A stretch of 64,000 bases of DNA, from the NCBI GenBank assembly GCA_039545355.1, contig BCJJ01000014.1, forward strand, positions 809,914 through 873,913. The letters are read 5' to 3'. Positions 21,557 to 33,458 of this stretch are shown piece after piece. Within the stretch, counting starts at the first letter, position 1. Every line of letters begins with the position of its first letter. The notes beneath the pieces are model-generated. The model did not search any database, had not been told where the DNA came from, and saw nothing but the letters and a program-made list of their open reading frames with translations. The DNA is from Trichosporon coremiiforme. Lineage: Eukaryota; Basidiomycota; Tremellomycetes; Trichosporonales; Trichosporonaceae. Position numbers and translations under genes: made by a program.

Positions 21557-22356
21557 TCACTGAGACTTGGGCGTTGCCGTCTTGTCGATGCCAAACACCC
21601 AGCCTTCTCCCCACCCGGCCTCAGCTCCACCGATCTGCCACCCGCCGATCCCGCCGACGCCTGTCCAGAGGCATTGCAGTCCCTGTCTGATCTTCCCCGG
21701 CAAGGAGCTGGCCGAGGTTCGCGGAATGTGCTCGGTGAGGAGGTACCACACGGCTCCTGCGATGAGGCCGACAAGGTATCCCGCAGCAACTTGAGGAACA
21801 GAGTGGTATTGAAGCATAACTCTGAGGTTAGCTAAGGACACAAAAGCGCAGCTTACCGGCTCGCAGCGACGGCAATGCTCCAAACGAACAGGCCAAACAC
21901 GTAGATCCCTGTCCTGACCTTGCGGACCGTCCTTGTCCTCGCGTCCGCCGGCTTGTTGTCATATCGCGACTCGATAGAAAGCCAGTATCCGATACCCCAT
22001 GCGAGGACGAAGCTGGCAGCCTGGGTATGGCTGCTGGGCATCCCATATCCGTGTCCGACGTGGGGAAGATGCGGGAACGGTCTCGGGCTCTTCAAGACCC
22101 TTTTAAGGAACAGCGACAGCGCCTCATTCCCGACGCTGCCGACAGCGAGGAGGAAAAGACTCAGTCGCCGTCCAAACACGACGAGCACGAAGTAAGCGAC
22201 GAAGAGGAAGATGGGCGACAGGCTGAGGAGGGCGAGGGGGATGCCGAGCTTGTTCGAGGGCGGGTAGACAATGTGGGTGAGGGCGAAGTGTTTCGGGCCC
22301 GGAATCGAGTCGGCGACAACAGCCGCCGCCTCAGACGCAGCTTGAGGAATGCTCAT
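21557..22356 (-). CDS. CAX4: Dolichyl-diphosphate phosphatase
   Basis: ER enzyme that removes a phosphate from dolichyl diphosphate left over from N-glycosylation, so the lipid can be reused. Two exons, 22356-21857 and 21821-21557; 254 residues. The PAP2 phosphatase triad is complete: KRVLKSPRP (motif 1), MPSSHTQ (motif 2) and SRVMLQYHSVPQV (motif 3, split by the 35-nt intron between S-R and V). Four hydrophobic membrane segments surround these (for example PLALLSLSPIFLFVAYFVLV). The start was set at the Met before SIPQ because the upstream in-frame extension is not family-like. Divergent from the TMEM184-like gene. Confidence 0.92.
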
Positions 22357-22751
22357 CGTGCCCTCGGCGTCGTTGTACGGGTGGAGGAAGACGGGGAGGG
22401 CGGGAAACACGTCAACGGAAACGCGCCAGCTCGAATCTCGAGGACGCGATTTCGTAGTGCGGGACCCCACACAGCCCGGTCCGGAGGGTGACGCAAGGGG
22501 CAACTCCGACCAGCCCACAGGCGCGCAAGGCCGCATGTGGGACGGGGCTTGGTAATTGCGTCCTTATCCTCTCTGTCTGGATCGCGCATTGCTCCATCGT
22601 CCTCAACGCCCAACGCCGCGGCAGCCCACCCAACCCTCGCTGACATTGACGAGGGAGGTGCAGTCCCCCATCACTGCTCGCCACCCACTCTCTCCCACCG
22701 ACCAAACACTGAGCCTCATCTCGGTGGCGGCTCCATCGACGGGCGTAAACA
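22357..22751. promoter_or_regulatory. Divergent promoter CAX4 / TMEM184-like
   Basis: 395 bp between two head-to-head start codons. Several GC-rich stretches, and C-rich leader-like sequence just before 22752. No defined site recognised. Confidence 0.4.
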
Positions 22752-25190
22752 ATGTCGACCCCGGCGCCAGTCGAGGTGCCCGCCGGCGGCGCAGGCGATA
22801 ACCTTCCCTGGTGGCTCCTCGATGTGTGCGGCTTCTGCACGCTAGTTGGTAAGTTGACGGGCCCTTCTTGTAACTGACATGCAGCGACCGTTGTCAGCAT
22901 TGCCTCGATCGTGCTCCAGCTCAAGAACTACCGCATGCCGGAACTGCAGCGCAACGTCGTCCGCATCATGGTCATGTGAGCTTGATCGCTCATCTCGCAA
23001 GCTAACAGACAGGGTGCCGTTATATGCGTGCTCGTCGCTTATTGCGTTGTACTCGCTGAACGCGGCGTTTTACATCGACGCCATCCGCGACCTGTACGAG
23101 GTGAGTTTGGGCGAGAAGTTTCGCCAGACACAAAAGGACCGGGCGCACCGACCGTGACCTCCACCGGCGATCGGCCTTCCTTGTCCTCCAGCTGTGCAAC
23201 ATCTAGAGCCGAGCTGACATCAGGCCTTCGTCATCTATGCCTTCCTCCAGCTGCTGATCACATACCTCGGCGGCGAGCGCGAGCTGCTCCTCCGTCTCCG
23301 AGGAAGACCGCCCATCCCACACCCGTTCCCGATGAACCTCGTCCTCCGACCGATGGACCCGAGTGACCCTTGGACGCTTCTCAATCTCAAGCGAGGCGTG
23401 CTGCGTGCGTACATCAGCTAAGGTTCATTCGCCAAAGCTAACGATCAGAATACGTCCAGGTCAAGCCGCTCCTCGTCCTCCTTGTTGCGTTCTGCAAGGC
23501 GACTGGAACGTACCACGAGGGCTCCTTCTCCTGGACAGCGGGATACACCTGGGTCACCGTTATCTACAACGTCTCGATCTGTCTCAGTCTTTAGTGAGTT
23601 CAGCTTGGTGGTTCTGGATGGGAGCTGACGAACAGCTGTCTGGCCATGTTTTGGGTTGCGGTCAACAACGACCTGAAGCCGTTCAGACCAGTTCGTGAGT
23701 GACTTTGTATCTGACCTCCAACTGACGCGCAGCCAAGTTTCTCTGTGTTAAAGGCATTCTGTTCTTCTCCTTCTGGCAGAGCGTTCTTATCGGGTTCCTC
23801 GTTTCTGTGGGGGCGATCAAGCATGGTGAGCTGGGGAAACGCAGCAGAGCTGACTAGCAGTCGGAGTCTACACCGATCCGGAGCACATGTCGATGGCGAT
23901 TGTGGACTCGCTCATCTGCATCGAGATGCCGTTCTTCGCCATTGCTCACGTAAGTCACCTCTGTCGCTAACGCTCACATTCAGCAATACGCGTTCAAAGC
24001 TAGCGACTACATCGACATGCGCCTGAACCACGTTGCCCGCCTTCCTTTCATCTTCGCGTTCCGGGACGCCTTTGGACTGAAGGATGTCTGGGCCGACATC
24101 AAGTACACGTTCCGCGCCCGCGGCATATCCTACAAGGCCTACGAAGCCGCCGACGGCAGGCTACACAACGAGGAGGGAAGAACGAAGCGGATCCGTGCCG
24201 GTCTTCGCTATTCCAAAGGAGGGAAGACCAAGTACTGGATCAACGTCCCGGGTCAGGAGGACCAGCGAGTTCAGGTAGACTCGCGTACTCCACTGTTGCC
24301 GCAGCACCGCGTCGGATACTCCTTCTCGGGGGTCGCCAGTGACAGTGACAGCGATGTGTCGGACGCGCCTAGCCTCGAGTTCAGCTCGGCTAGCGAGTCG
24401 GAGGATGGTCTTTACGTCCGTGCTCGTCACATCGGTTACACTGGCTTCCCCAACGTGGACGTCTCCGAGGAGAACATGCGCCGGCGAAAACGGTTCGAGG
24501 AAGGCGAGATCTTAGCCGGGAGGAGAACGAGGAGCGGTGGTGTCGTCACTGCGCGCGATCTGAACACGGGACCTACGGGACCCTTCTCTCCGCCGATACC
24601 TCCAATGCCGTGGAACCGACGTGACTCGAAAGGCAAGGGCAAGGAGACAAAGCCGGAGCAGAAGAAGCAGAAGCTCTACGGAGCGTGGGCGGACCGCGAC
24701 AGCATCAGCGCGAGCTCGAACAAGCTAGGTCTGGATACCGGAGCGTCGGGCTCTGAGCAGCCTCAAATGGTGGAGCCCGCTCCCCGTAAGCCGAGGCGCA
24801 GTGAGCGCAACCGCAGCTCGGTATCTAGCAAGAAATCCTTCAAGTCCTTCAAGGAGAGGCAAAGCTCCGCATCGAATCGGCCCGTGGGCTACGCGGACGA
24901 CGACATCGTAGGTGGATGGGGCCAGCCGGCGCAGCACCAGCAGAGACAGTCTGGAGACTACACCGACTACTTCAGCCACCCTGCGCATGCTTCTCCGCCC
25001 GTCACCAGCCCTTACGAGGTCGGCTCCCCGGATCAGAATGCCTGGGATGAGTTGCGGGACAGCCGGAGCCCAGTTATTGGCCGAGAGGATGCCGTCGACC
25101 TGATTCGTAAGTTCGGGGCGTCTCAATCGTGACTGACTCGCAGCGCAGGACGGTTGGAACAACGAACGTGATGAGTGGGGAGGACGGTGA
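22752..25190 (+). CDS. TMEM184 / organic solute transporter alpha (DUF300) membrane protein
   Basis: Seven-pass membrane protein of the Solute_trans_a family, in fungi mostly vacuolar or plasma-membrane and poorly characterised. Ten exons: 22752-22848, 22885-22975, 23013-23100, 23224-23404, 23449-23593, 23636-23694, 23733-23825, 23861-23949, 23984-25106, 25144-25190; 670 residues. Family landmarks: QLKNYRMPELQRNVVRIM, MVPLYACSSLIALYS, LLNLKRGVLQYVQVKPLL, GILFFSFWQSVLIGFL and IEMPFFAIAHQYAF. The C-terminal half (about 390 residues) is a cytosolic, charged and Ser-rich tail. Intron 3 is 123 nt. Intron 2 skips the AG right after GCTAAC. Confidence 0.88.
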
Positions 25191-25327
25191 ACGTAACACT
25201 CGTGAGTTAGCTTGACCGACAGTTTCAAACTGACAGCCAGACGAACATAGAAGCAGAGAGACAAGTAGACACTGTATTGTATTGGTACATAGTGGATGCA
25301 GGGTATTCTAGTTCACGCACTCGCGTT

Positions 25328-27652
25328 CTAATCAAGATCGTCGAACATGCCGCCGATATTGTCCTTCTTGTTGCCCTTTCTGGACGTGCGCTCCTCGTCG
25401 ACCTCACGCCTGAGAGCCTTGTAGTCGCCCTCCCAGTCCTCGTCGTCCTCGGCCTGCTCCTTCCTCTTCTTCTTGCTGAGCTGCACGTCGGCACGCTCAA
25501 CCTCCTCGCCAGCCTCGATCTGTTTGCGCTCCCACTCGCGCTTCTTCTTGAGATCGCGCTTCTCTCTCCTGTCGAGACGCGCAACCTTGCGCTCCTTCTG
25601 GTTACTCCAAGCCGATCGGAGCTCTTTCTCAATCTTGCGCTTCTTCATGCGCTTCTCCCGTTCCTCCGCGTCCTTCTCCCGGTTCGCAGCCTTGGTCACG
25701 AGCTCGGCTTGGCGCGCGGCCTCGCGCTGTTTCGAAGCGTAGGCGTAGGTCTCCCAGTCGACCTCGGCCTCGGTGAAGGGTACTGGCGGAGTGTACTTGG
25801 GCATCTCCTTCTCCTCCTCTTCTTCGCCCGCCTTCTTCTCAGCGGGCTCGGAGGGCTCAGCAGCCTTGGCAACGGCAGCCTCGTACTTCTCCTTCAGCTT
25901 CGCGTCGCGCTTCTTCCAATCGCGCACCTCCGGCATCGCAGGAAGACGAAGGAGACCGAATGCAATCGCCATGGCGTTGAAGTCGATGTTGGCGATGCGG
26001 AAGATGAACCCGGCCTCGTGCTTCGAGTACGCCTTGACGCTGGACACGAAGGCGCGCGCACCGCGGTCGAACAGGTCGCGGTCCTGGAGCGCCAAGGAGC
26101 GGATCTCCTCCATGAGCTTCAGACTCTCGGGGTCAACCAGCTCGACTTCGACAGCCGCTTCCTCGGAAACGGATCGCGGCTCGAGATCAGCGCCAAGCGG
26201 CTCGACGCCGACCAGGGGGATCTTGCGTACCCGCAGAAGCTCGATGTACTCCTCCTCCCGTCCCTTGGTCAGGAGCAGGATCGCCTTACCGCTTCGTCCG
26301 GCACGGGCTGTTCGGCCAACACGGTGCGAGAACGTCTTCGGGTCCGTCGGAGTGTCGTACTGCACGACGCAGTCGATATCGGAGAAGTCAACTCCGCGAG
26401 ACGCCAGATCCGTACACAGCAGAACGGCAGGGGAGAGGTAGGAGGACGGGTGAGAGGTAAAGGAAGTGAGCGCCTGGTCGCGCACCCGTGGGGGAAGGTC
26501 GCCGTGCAGCGACGTCAGAGTGAAGTGTTCGAGTTCCGTGATCTTGGAGAGGACCTGGGTTGTTAGCTTGAAGCAACACGACTCGTAAGCTGGAGAAAGC
26601 GACACCCACCCTGTAGAAGTAGTCGACAGCAGCGCCAGTGGAAAAGTACACGATGAACTTTGCGTTCTGGCGCTTCTCCGCCTCGCGCTTCAGATTGCGC
26701 ACGAGCTGCAGCGTCTTGTCCGCAGGCTCGCAGACAGTGTACGTATTCTGGAGACCGAGAGGGATTCTCCGCTCCTCGCCCTCCTTCTTTGCGCGCTTGT
26801 CCTTGAGGTTGACGACGATGCGCACCGGGTTGCGCAGTCCCAGACCAATCAAGTCCTCGATGGCATCTGTCATCGTCGCCGAGAACAGGTGAGTCCTCCT
26901 CTGCTTCGGGAGGTGCTTGATGATGCGCTCGACGTCGCGCCTGTGGTCGGGGGAAGACACCAAACGGTCCGCCTCGTCCAGTACCAGCACGTCGATATTC
27001 GACACCTTAACGGCACTCAGTCCACGGGGAGCGAGGAGGAAGTTCGCCAGTCGTCCCGGAGTGCCGATGATGATGTTCGAACTCCGCTCGAGGAAGGTGT
27101 CGTACGGCTTCTCCGTACCGGACGTCACAAGCGTGGGAAGTGAATACGGGGCGGGCTCGACTGGCGGCGGCGTTTCACCTTCCTCAGCCTCAGGCTCCGG
27201 CGGCTGGATAGAGCTAAGGAACAGGTTGAAGACATCGTAAATCTGGGAGGCAAGTTCACTGTTCGTCAGCTAAAACGCAGCGCATGCGAAGCTAAACTTA
27301 CCGAGTCGGCGCAATCACCAGCGCAGCGACCTCGCCTTTCTTAAACTTGTGCTCGTTCCGGACGAGGCGCTCCAGAACGGGGATCACGAAGGCGAGCGTC
27401 TTGCCTGATCCGGTCACCGCCTAAGTTGTCAGCTCTGTAACACCTTTCAAGCTGGACAAAGGGCCGATTATCTACATCGCCCTCCACTCTACTTACCTCG
27501 ACTACACAGTCCTGGTTCTTGAGCGCTCGTGGGATGCTTCCCGCCTGAACGGGCGTCATGCGTTCCCATCCCTGCTGAGCAATGACCTCCGCAATCCAGT
27601 CGGTCAGTCCCGGCTTCAGGCTCTCCCACGCGGCTCCCGGAGGCTGCGGCAT
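25328..27652 (-). CDS. SPB4: ATP-dependent RNA helicase SPB4 (DDX55)
   Basis: DEAD-box helicase of 60S ribosome assembly in the nucleolus. Four exons, in coding order 27652-27497, 27420-27302, 27258-26610, 26554-25328; 716 residues. Motifs: [10 protein letters not shown] (Q motif), AVTGSGKT (Walker A, spanning the first junction), [56 protein letters not shown], and [11 protein letters not shown]. The SPB4-specific C-terminal block [20 protein letters not shown] is present, then a Lys/Glu-rich coiled tail. Start set at the Met of [11 protein letters not shown]. Divergent from the GET5-like gene. Confidence 0.94.
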
Positions 27653-27936
27653 GCTTGTTGTCTGTTGCTTGTGGGGGTGGTTGTTGCCACCCACTTGCTC
27701 GCGATCCAGAAATCAAAATATCGAAATCTCAGGTCCGATGTCACGTGCCTCCACACTTCGTCGATTACCGGATGACGTCTTTTTCATTAGATCTCAGAAA
27801 CTAATGAAGGGGTTAACTTGGATTAGCAGCGGGAGCAAAGGGCGACGAGGCTATGCTGATCCCGATCGATCTGGCCAGAAGGTCCAGCATCATCGATTAC
27901 CATCTCCCCCCGTAACCGCATCACCGACCGACCACC
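27653..27936. promoter_or_regulatory. Divergent promoter SPB4 / GET5-like with CACGTG
   Basis: 284 bp shared 5' region with one CACGTG core at 27742-27747 and a short AT-rich patch (27711-27725). Role is inferred from position only. Confidence 0.35.
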
Positions 27937-28916
27937 ATGGACACGCCCCTCACCGGAGAGCGATTGGGAGAAGAGAAGGCTTTCTGCCGAAGATACCTGG
28001 AGCAGCTCTCGAACCGACCAGTCAACTATGCTGCCGACTACAGTCCGCCCCTGTCCACTCGTCCCCGCAAGGTCGGCGTTGTCCAGACAGAGGTCCGCCC
28101 TCCGCCTGAGGCGATGGATGTTGACACGCCGCAAGGTAGGCTGACTGAAAAGTTTTTGCAAGCTAACTTTGCAGACTCAAAGGTGAACCTGAACATCAAG
28201 TCGTTGAAGCCGGCGCTCAAGCTCAACGTCGAGGCGAGCGTGTCCGACTCGGTCGCGGACCTGAAGAAGCAGATCAACGCCGCCGGCGGCCCACCCGCTG
28301 ACGCTCAGCGACTGCTGCTGAAGGGCAAGGTGCTTGCGGACTCGAAGCTGCTGAAGGAGTACGACCTGACCGACGGCGCGACGATCATGCTCATGGCGAA
28401 GCCTGGTGGTGCCTCCCCTCCTGCTGCGGCTCCGGCGCCTTCCCCGTCCGAGACCCTCGCGGCTAGTGGTGCCGGCGCTGCGGTTGGAGCTGCGGCCGGA
28501 GCTGCTGGTACAAAGAAAGACCATCCGACGCTGTCGCCGCTGCAGACGGCGGACCCGACGACACCGGACTCCAAGCACGCGCGGAAGCCGTCAACGCCCC
28601 AGCTCACTGTCACGACCGATGGCGGCGAGCCCGGCGACCTGTACGAGAACCGTGGACCGCCGTCGCCTGTCCAGAGCACCAAGTTCCACTCGGTCGTCTC
28701 GGACCCGACCTTCTGGCAGAAGATCCACACCGTATGCCACGATGAGTTCCAGCATGCTCGCGACGCCGACGATGTCTTTGACACCTTCCTCACGAGCATG
28801 AAGAACCGGCTCACTGCGAACGAGGCGGCCAAGATCCGCGACGTCGTTGGTGTTTCTGGTGAGTTACGCACGTCTGCTTCCATAACTGACCTGCAGGTAT
28901 GGGTGGAGGTGCTTGA
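27937..28916 (+). CDS. GET5: GET5/MDY2-like ubiquitin-fold protein
   Basis: Probable partner of Get4 and Sgt2 in delivery of tail-anchored proteins to the ER. Exons 27937-28135, 28175-28858, 28897-28916; 300 residues. An N-terminal conserved block (EEKAFCRRYLEQLSNRPVNY) is followed by a ubiquitin-like domain at about residues 66-140 (KLNVEASVSDSVADLKKQI, LLLKGKVLADSKLLKEYDL), an Ala/Pro linker, and a C-terminal helical segment (FHSVVSDPTFWQKIHTVC). Intron 1 (39 nt) is a stop-free multiple of three. If intron 2 (38 nt) is spliced the protein ends MGGGA; if retained it ends in a different tail at 28935. Family call rests on domain order; another UBL protein is possible. Confidence 0.7.
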
Positions 28917-29160
28917 ATACAACGTTGAGTCATAGATAGAGGGCGCTCCACCCCAGGGTCAGTCGTTAGGTAGTCGGACTTGGTACATTTTGCGCGTCTA
29001 CAGTCCGGAATGTAAATATCAGCAGACTTTGATTGGCGATTGATACATGCTAACTAGTCAAGTAACAGTAGGGGTGTGTAGTAGTACAATTATTCTGATT
29101 CCAGTATCCGTATCCGATATCCCAAACGAAGAGGAAGAAAAGAAAGTCGCGGGGCGCCAT

Positions 29161-30707
29161 CTAGAACCGGATTGTCCGCTTGCCCCGCGAGGTCTGCTGC
29201 TCGACTCCGCTTGCTCCGTGACCGTCGCCTCCGACCTCAAGGTCAAAGTACTCGTTGCGCTTCGGCGGGCCGTCGCTTCGTTCTTCGCCTGCCGTGCCGT
29301 TGTTCATCTCCTCGTCGGCCTCCTCCTGCTTCCGCTCCTCGCTTTCCAGGAAGCCTTGCAGGTCTGGTGGGATTTCCTGCATCTGTACACTCGGCGCGCC
29401 ATTGAGATACCGCAGCTTCTCGCGGATGGATACGCGGATGCGCTCGAGAGACTGCCGCGTGTTGAGATTCTGGATGTGGCCGGACAATGGTGGGTGCAGA
29501 GAGTAGTCGGGACCAAAGAACTCGTAGTAGTTGTTAGGCGGCAGCTCCTTCGGCAGCTCGACGCCGTTGCACACGCCCGTCTCGTATGCCCAGCATCGCG
29601 AGACGGAGCTCTGGCGGTATCCGCCGCCACCCAGCACGAGGAGAGGAAGACCGAACGTCTTGATGAACCGCACGCACTCGCCGTGGGCGGCAATAGACAG
29701 ATTGAACGTTCCGAGACGGTCACAGCCGAGCGAGTCAGCACCGCACTGCAGCACGATCGCCGATGGTCGGTATGTCGTGATCGTAGGCTCCATGACGCTC
29801 TTGAAAAGGGAGATGTAGCTCTCGTCGTCGATACCATCAAGTAGCGGCACGTTGATCGCGAAATGCTTGCCGAGATTCGATCCGATCTCGCTCAAATTAC
29901 CAGTGCCAGGGAAGAAGTCGACAGAATACTTGTGGAACGAGACGGTCAGGACTCGATTCGACAAGTAAAACGCTTCTTGAACACCGTCGCCGTGGTGGAT
30001 GTCGATGTCGATGTAAAGTACGCGAGGGTGGTAGCGAAGGAGCTCGAGGATCGCAAGCACGATGTCGTTCACGTAACAGAAACCGCTTGCCTCGCCCTTC
30101 TTGGCGTGATGCAGTCCACCGCTCCAGTTGATCGCGATGTCTGTCCCGCCTTGGCTGAGTTTTCGTCCCGCTGCCAGTGATCCACCAGCATACTGCTTGC
30201 AGAAGTTGAACAGGTCGTGGAAGATCGGACAGTCGTCTCCGATATTGTACATTGTGTAGTCCTTAGTCAATTGCTGGGCGTTCTTCGGTGTGACACGCTT
30301 CAAGAACTCGACGTAGTCCGCGTCGTGAAACTCGCGGAGTTCGTCCTCTGTTGCCTTCCTCGGGTTGTACATGTCCATGTTGTTGTGCATTCCGTAACCC
30401 AGAACGAGGTTATTAGTAAGCATAAGACGATGCGGACGCATCGGATGCCGTTCCTAAACCGTCAGCATGTGTCCTGCTCGCTTGAGCCGGAGCTACTCAC
30501 ACCATAGTGATAGTTCCCCACATCCTTCGGGAAATAGTATGATACAGTCGGTTTGGAGTGATCCTTTAGTTGTCAGCTTCTGAGAAACGCGTTTCGACAG
30601 CTACACACCTGAATGTGCTTGGCTTCCTCCTGGGGGATGTGCAAATTGCGCCTGTCGAAGAAGAACGGGCTCTCAGAAAAGGTCGGGTAATCCACAAGAG
30701 TCGACAT
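29161..30707 (-). CDS. HOS2: Class I histone deacetylase, HOS2/HDAC3 clade
   Basis: Zinc-dependent lysine deacetylase, catalytic subunit of a Set3C-like complex. Exons in coding order 30707-30609, 30563-30501, 30453-29161; 484 residues. N-terminus gives [15 protein letters not shown] and [11 protein letters not shown]. Catalytic features: [20 protein letters not shown] (His pair), [17 protein letters not shown] (Asp and His zinc ligands), [13 protein letters not shown] (Asp ligand) and LGGGGY. GVQEAFY, CGADSLG and GPDYSLHP place it with HOS2/HDAC3 rather than RPD3. The C-terminal 70 residues are acidic and disordered. Intron 1 ends in AAAG. Divergent from PEX10. Confidence 0.93.
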
Positions 30708-31020
30708 AATGAGAGGCGGTCAGCGCGCGATATGCGCTCGAGAACCTCTTTGGAAGCCGATTTTCGGGTGTTGCGCGTTCAGATGCGCCTGGTATCGTGG
30801 ATGTTGAGGATGGAAAATTGGTCAGCTTCAGCAACCCGACATGGCTGCAGCCGCCTCCATGAACTCTTGCCACCCAAGTTCGAGATTTGGCGGGAGCAAA
30901 TCTAACTCCGCTTACGTTCTGTCCGCCGATGTCCTGGACCGGCTACTATCGGCGTCGAAGCCGACCGAGCTAGCAATTACCACCACCTCCCTCCTTCCTT
31001 CGCTTTCAACCACCTCCGAC
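30708..31020. promoter_or_regulatory. Divergent promoter HOS2 / PEX10
   Basis: 313 bp between the preferred start codons. The + strand frame of PEX10 stays open back to an ATG at 30841, so part of this region could be coding. No defined element recognised. Confidence 0.35.
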
Positions 31021-32249
31021 ATGGACAGCACAAGAGCTGTCGCTGCCAACGTTCCACATGCGACTCCGTCACAGCCGTTGACGCGGGCATCGCCTCCGGA
31101 CCCATATGATCGATTGCAGCCCGACCCAGCGTCCCAGGCTCAGATCTGTGCGTAGTCTCCTACACTCTACTGAAGACAACAACGCTGACGAATCAGTGAG
31201 GTCTTACCAGCGCGATGCTACCCAAGTCTCTCGCTTGACTGAGCTTGTTTCTGAGCTCATCCGTTCGGCTGCCGGTGAGCCCTTTTGGTGCGGAGCTCTC
31301 AATCTGACGTGCAGGAACTCGATGGCTTGCCCACCGGCAAATGATCGTCGACCTGGCGGTACGCGCGGCGTACCTCTTGTTGACCTTTGGCCGTGGAAAG
31401 CAGACATTGGGAGAAGAATACACCGATATTCTTCCCATGCGTCGACGAACAAAACAACTGCCGTCACGGAGTGTACGTTGTTTCGTGTTTCTTGACTGAC
31501 GCCTCAGCGTCGCCTTTTCACCATTATCTTCCTCCTACTCCCGACAATCATTACCTCTCCCTCTATGTTGAACTATTTGAAAGGCCAACCCGGGGACGAC
31601 TCGCTTGCGGCCCGCGTTAAGGCTCGATTGGCGAAGTTCCTGGAGTCGCCGCTTGGGCAGAGCTTGCCGGAAATTCACCTGGTCCTCTTCATGTTTAGGG
31701 GTACATTTTACGAGGCCGCCCGGCGCTTAACTGGCCTGAGCTATGTGAGTTCACCAAAAGTAAGACAACTGACCGGAATAGATCTCCGATCTCCCGCCTC
31801 GTCGACCTGAGAACCGCGCACCATCTTATGAGCCGCTGGGTCTTATCATGGCTCTGCCTCTGCTGTACCGGTTGTTCCCTAGGTTTAGGAGCAGTTCCTC
31901 ACCGGCTCCTAGGGCGGCCATCCCCGCTGGTATCCTTCCGAAGGAGAAGACCGATGCCGGCCCGACGCCAGTCAGTGGTCCAAAGAACTCGGTCGTCGTT
32001 ACGCCCAGTACGAACTACGATGCGCCTAACACCTATCTCACAATTGAGGCGCAGGAGCTTCCGGAACGACAGTGCACTCTCTGCCTGGAGCCCCGGGGAT
32101 CAGGAGAAGGATCCGGAGGCACGGTTGCAGTGACGGAATGCGGTCACATCTTCTGTTGGGGCTGCCTTGGCGGTCTGGACAAGATGGAGTGCCCCCTTTG
32201 CCGACAGGCGCTGAGAATGGAAAGGCTCGTTGCGGCCTACAACCTTTAG
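31021..32249 (+). CDS. PEX10: Peroxisomal RING E3 ligase peroxin 10
   Basis: Membrane RING peroxin that with Pex2 and Pex12 ubiquitinates Pex5 for receptor recycling. Exons 31021-31147, 31197-31274, 31315-31472, 31508-31744, 31782-32249; 355 residues. Conserved blocks: RSYQRDATQVSRLTELVSEL, YLLLTFGRGKQTLGEEYTDI, hydrophobic LFTIIFLLLPTII, LHLVLFMFRGTFYEAARR-type segment, and a C-terminal C3HC4 RING (CTLC ... ECGHIFCWGC ... CPLC) with an 8-10 residue Gly/Ser insertion after the first Cys pair. The in-frame ATG at 30841 would add 60 residues without family support; 31021 is preferred. Confidence 0.9.
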
Positions 32250-32794
32250 ACTAGAAAGTATGCAACCATACTCGATACAGCCTTTTCTGTGATGTTAGAA
32301 CCAAACATCATCTGAGACTGGTGTCTGTCGCAGTTTGCATCAGTGGCAGCTAGCACAAGGAACCGGTAGCGCCTCATTCCCGCTAGCACCATCCCTTTAC
32401 ATCAAAGCCATCATGCGCAATTAGAAGCGATCCGAGGGACAAGCATCGCCTGACCACTCAAGGCAGAATTGGTCGGGGCGCGCATGACGATGTCTAGAAC
32501 TGATTCTCAACATCACATGCTGCTTTGTGCTGTGTGGAGACGCCACTGCCGTGCGATCGCGCTAGGTGCGGCTTCTGGGATGGGCGTGCTGACTGTCATG
32601 ACGATCTGCAGTGAGGGCGCGGCAGAAGTGACCGACCGGCATCTGTCACTTTCGTATCCGTGTCCAAGCCGTAGTGTGATTGCACAAGTGCGAACACTAG
32701 GTTGTCTGCATGCAGGAGATCTCATCCAGGCAGACCTTCTTGACATCTAAACATTGTCCAACCTCAAGACGACTAATCGGACAACCCACCCAAG
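32250..32794. other. Intergenic after PEX10
   Basis: 545 bp. A 93-codon open frame (32469-32750) lacks a good start and any recognisable content. No repeat or RNA gene seen. Confidence 0.4.
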
Positions 32795-33458
32795 ATGGTG
32801 TTCGACGCAGTGGCGGTCGGCAGCCCGCCCCTGCACGTTCTCGACCAGCCCCTCGCCCCCTTCCAGCAGTCTGAAATCTTCATGGGCGATTCCTCAGATC
32901 TGCTCATCTGGCAAGACGTGTTTGTGCAGCAGCGCGCTGTGTTTGGTGATCCTCGCTCGCCACCGAGCCCGACCCTGTCGACCATTCCTGAGGCGAGGGA
33001 GGAGTCGGACGAGCAGACTCTCACCCGTCGTCGACAGTTCAGCAGGCGGCTGCGTGCCATGTCCATTGATTTAACAAAGTGAGTTCGCATTGATGGTGAT
33101 AGAAGATCAACGATCAAAGCTGGGGCCTGCAGGGTCGATCGGAGACTCAAGAATCACTATGACTGAGCGCCTGCGACCGCATTGACACTGACAATGGCAG
33201 GGAGGAGAATAAGATTCTGCTCTCGCTGAGTTGCAAGCTGAAACCCGTGCTCGCCATGGACGGCGGCGCACCCAACCCCGATCTCCCAGTGAGTTCCGGA
33301 ACCCTCACCAAGTTCCCGTACAGCCGGCTGCCTGGGTGTGCACACCATCGGCCGCCGCTGGTAGCAGGTTGACACGAGATCACGAGACTTACTGACAGCA
33401 ACTCGATTCCCTGCAGACCATCAAGCAGTCGGTGATATGGACCTTGATCGGTGGCTGA
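32795..33458 (+). CDS. Hypothetical protein (about 137-143 aa), structure uncertain
   Basis: Not recognised. Exon 1 (32795-33078) starts in an AAGATGG context and encodes 94 residues, Pro/Ser rich in the middle (SPPSPTLSTIPEAREES) and basic at its end. Exon 2 (33201-33288) continues as KEENKILLSLSCKLKP. Introns of 122 nt and about 110-128 nt have good GTGAGT donors and CTGAC branches. Exon 3 is unclear: an acceptor at 33416 (or 33398) gives a short end at 33458 (KQSVIWTLIGG), while another frame stays open to 33604 and looks equally protein-like (DMDLDRWLSSYAWDAAHAAQ) but needs a non-standard acceptor. No signal peptide or membrane segment. Convincing as a transcribed spliced gene, weak in its 3' end. 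Confidence 0.45.

Noticed and set aside
25277..26566. 429-codon plus-strand frame over SPB4
   Set aside because: Antisense shadow of the helicase C-terminal exon.
30841..31020. 60-residue N-terminal extension of PEX10
   Set aside because: In frame with a fair ATG context, but low complexity and not typical of Pex10; kept as an alternative only.
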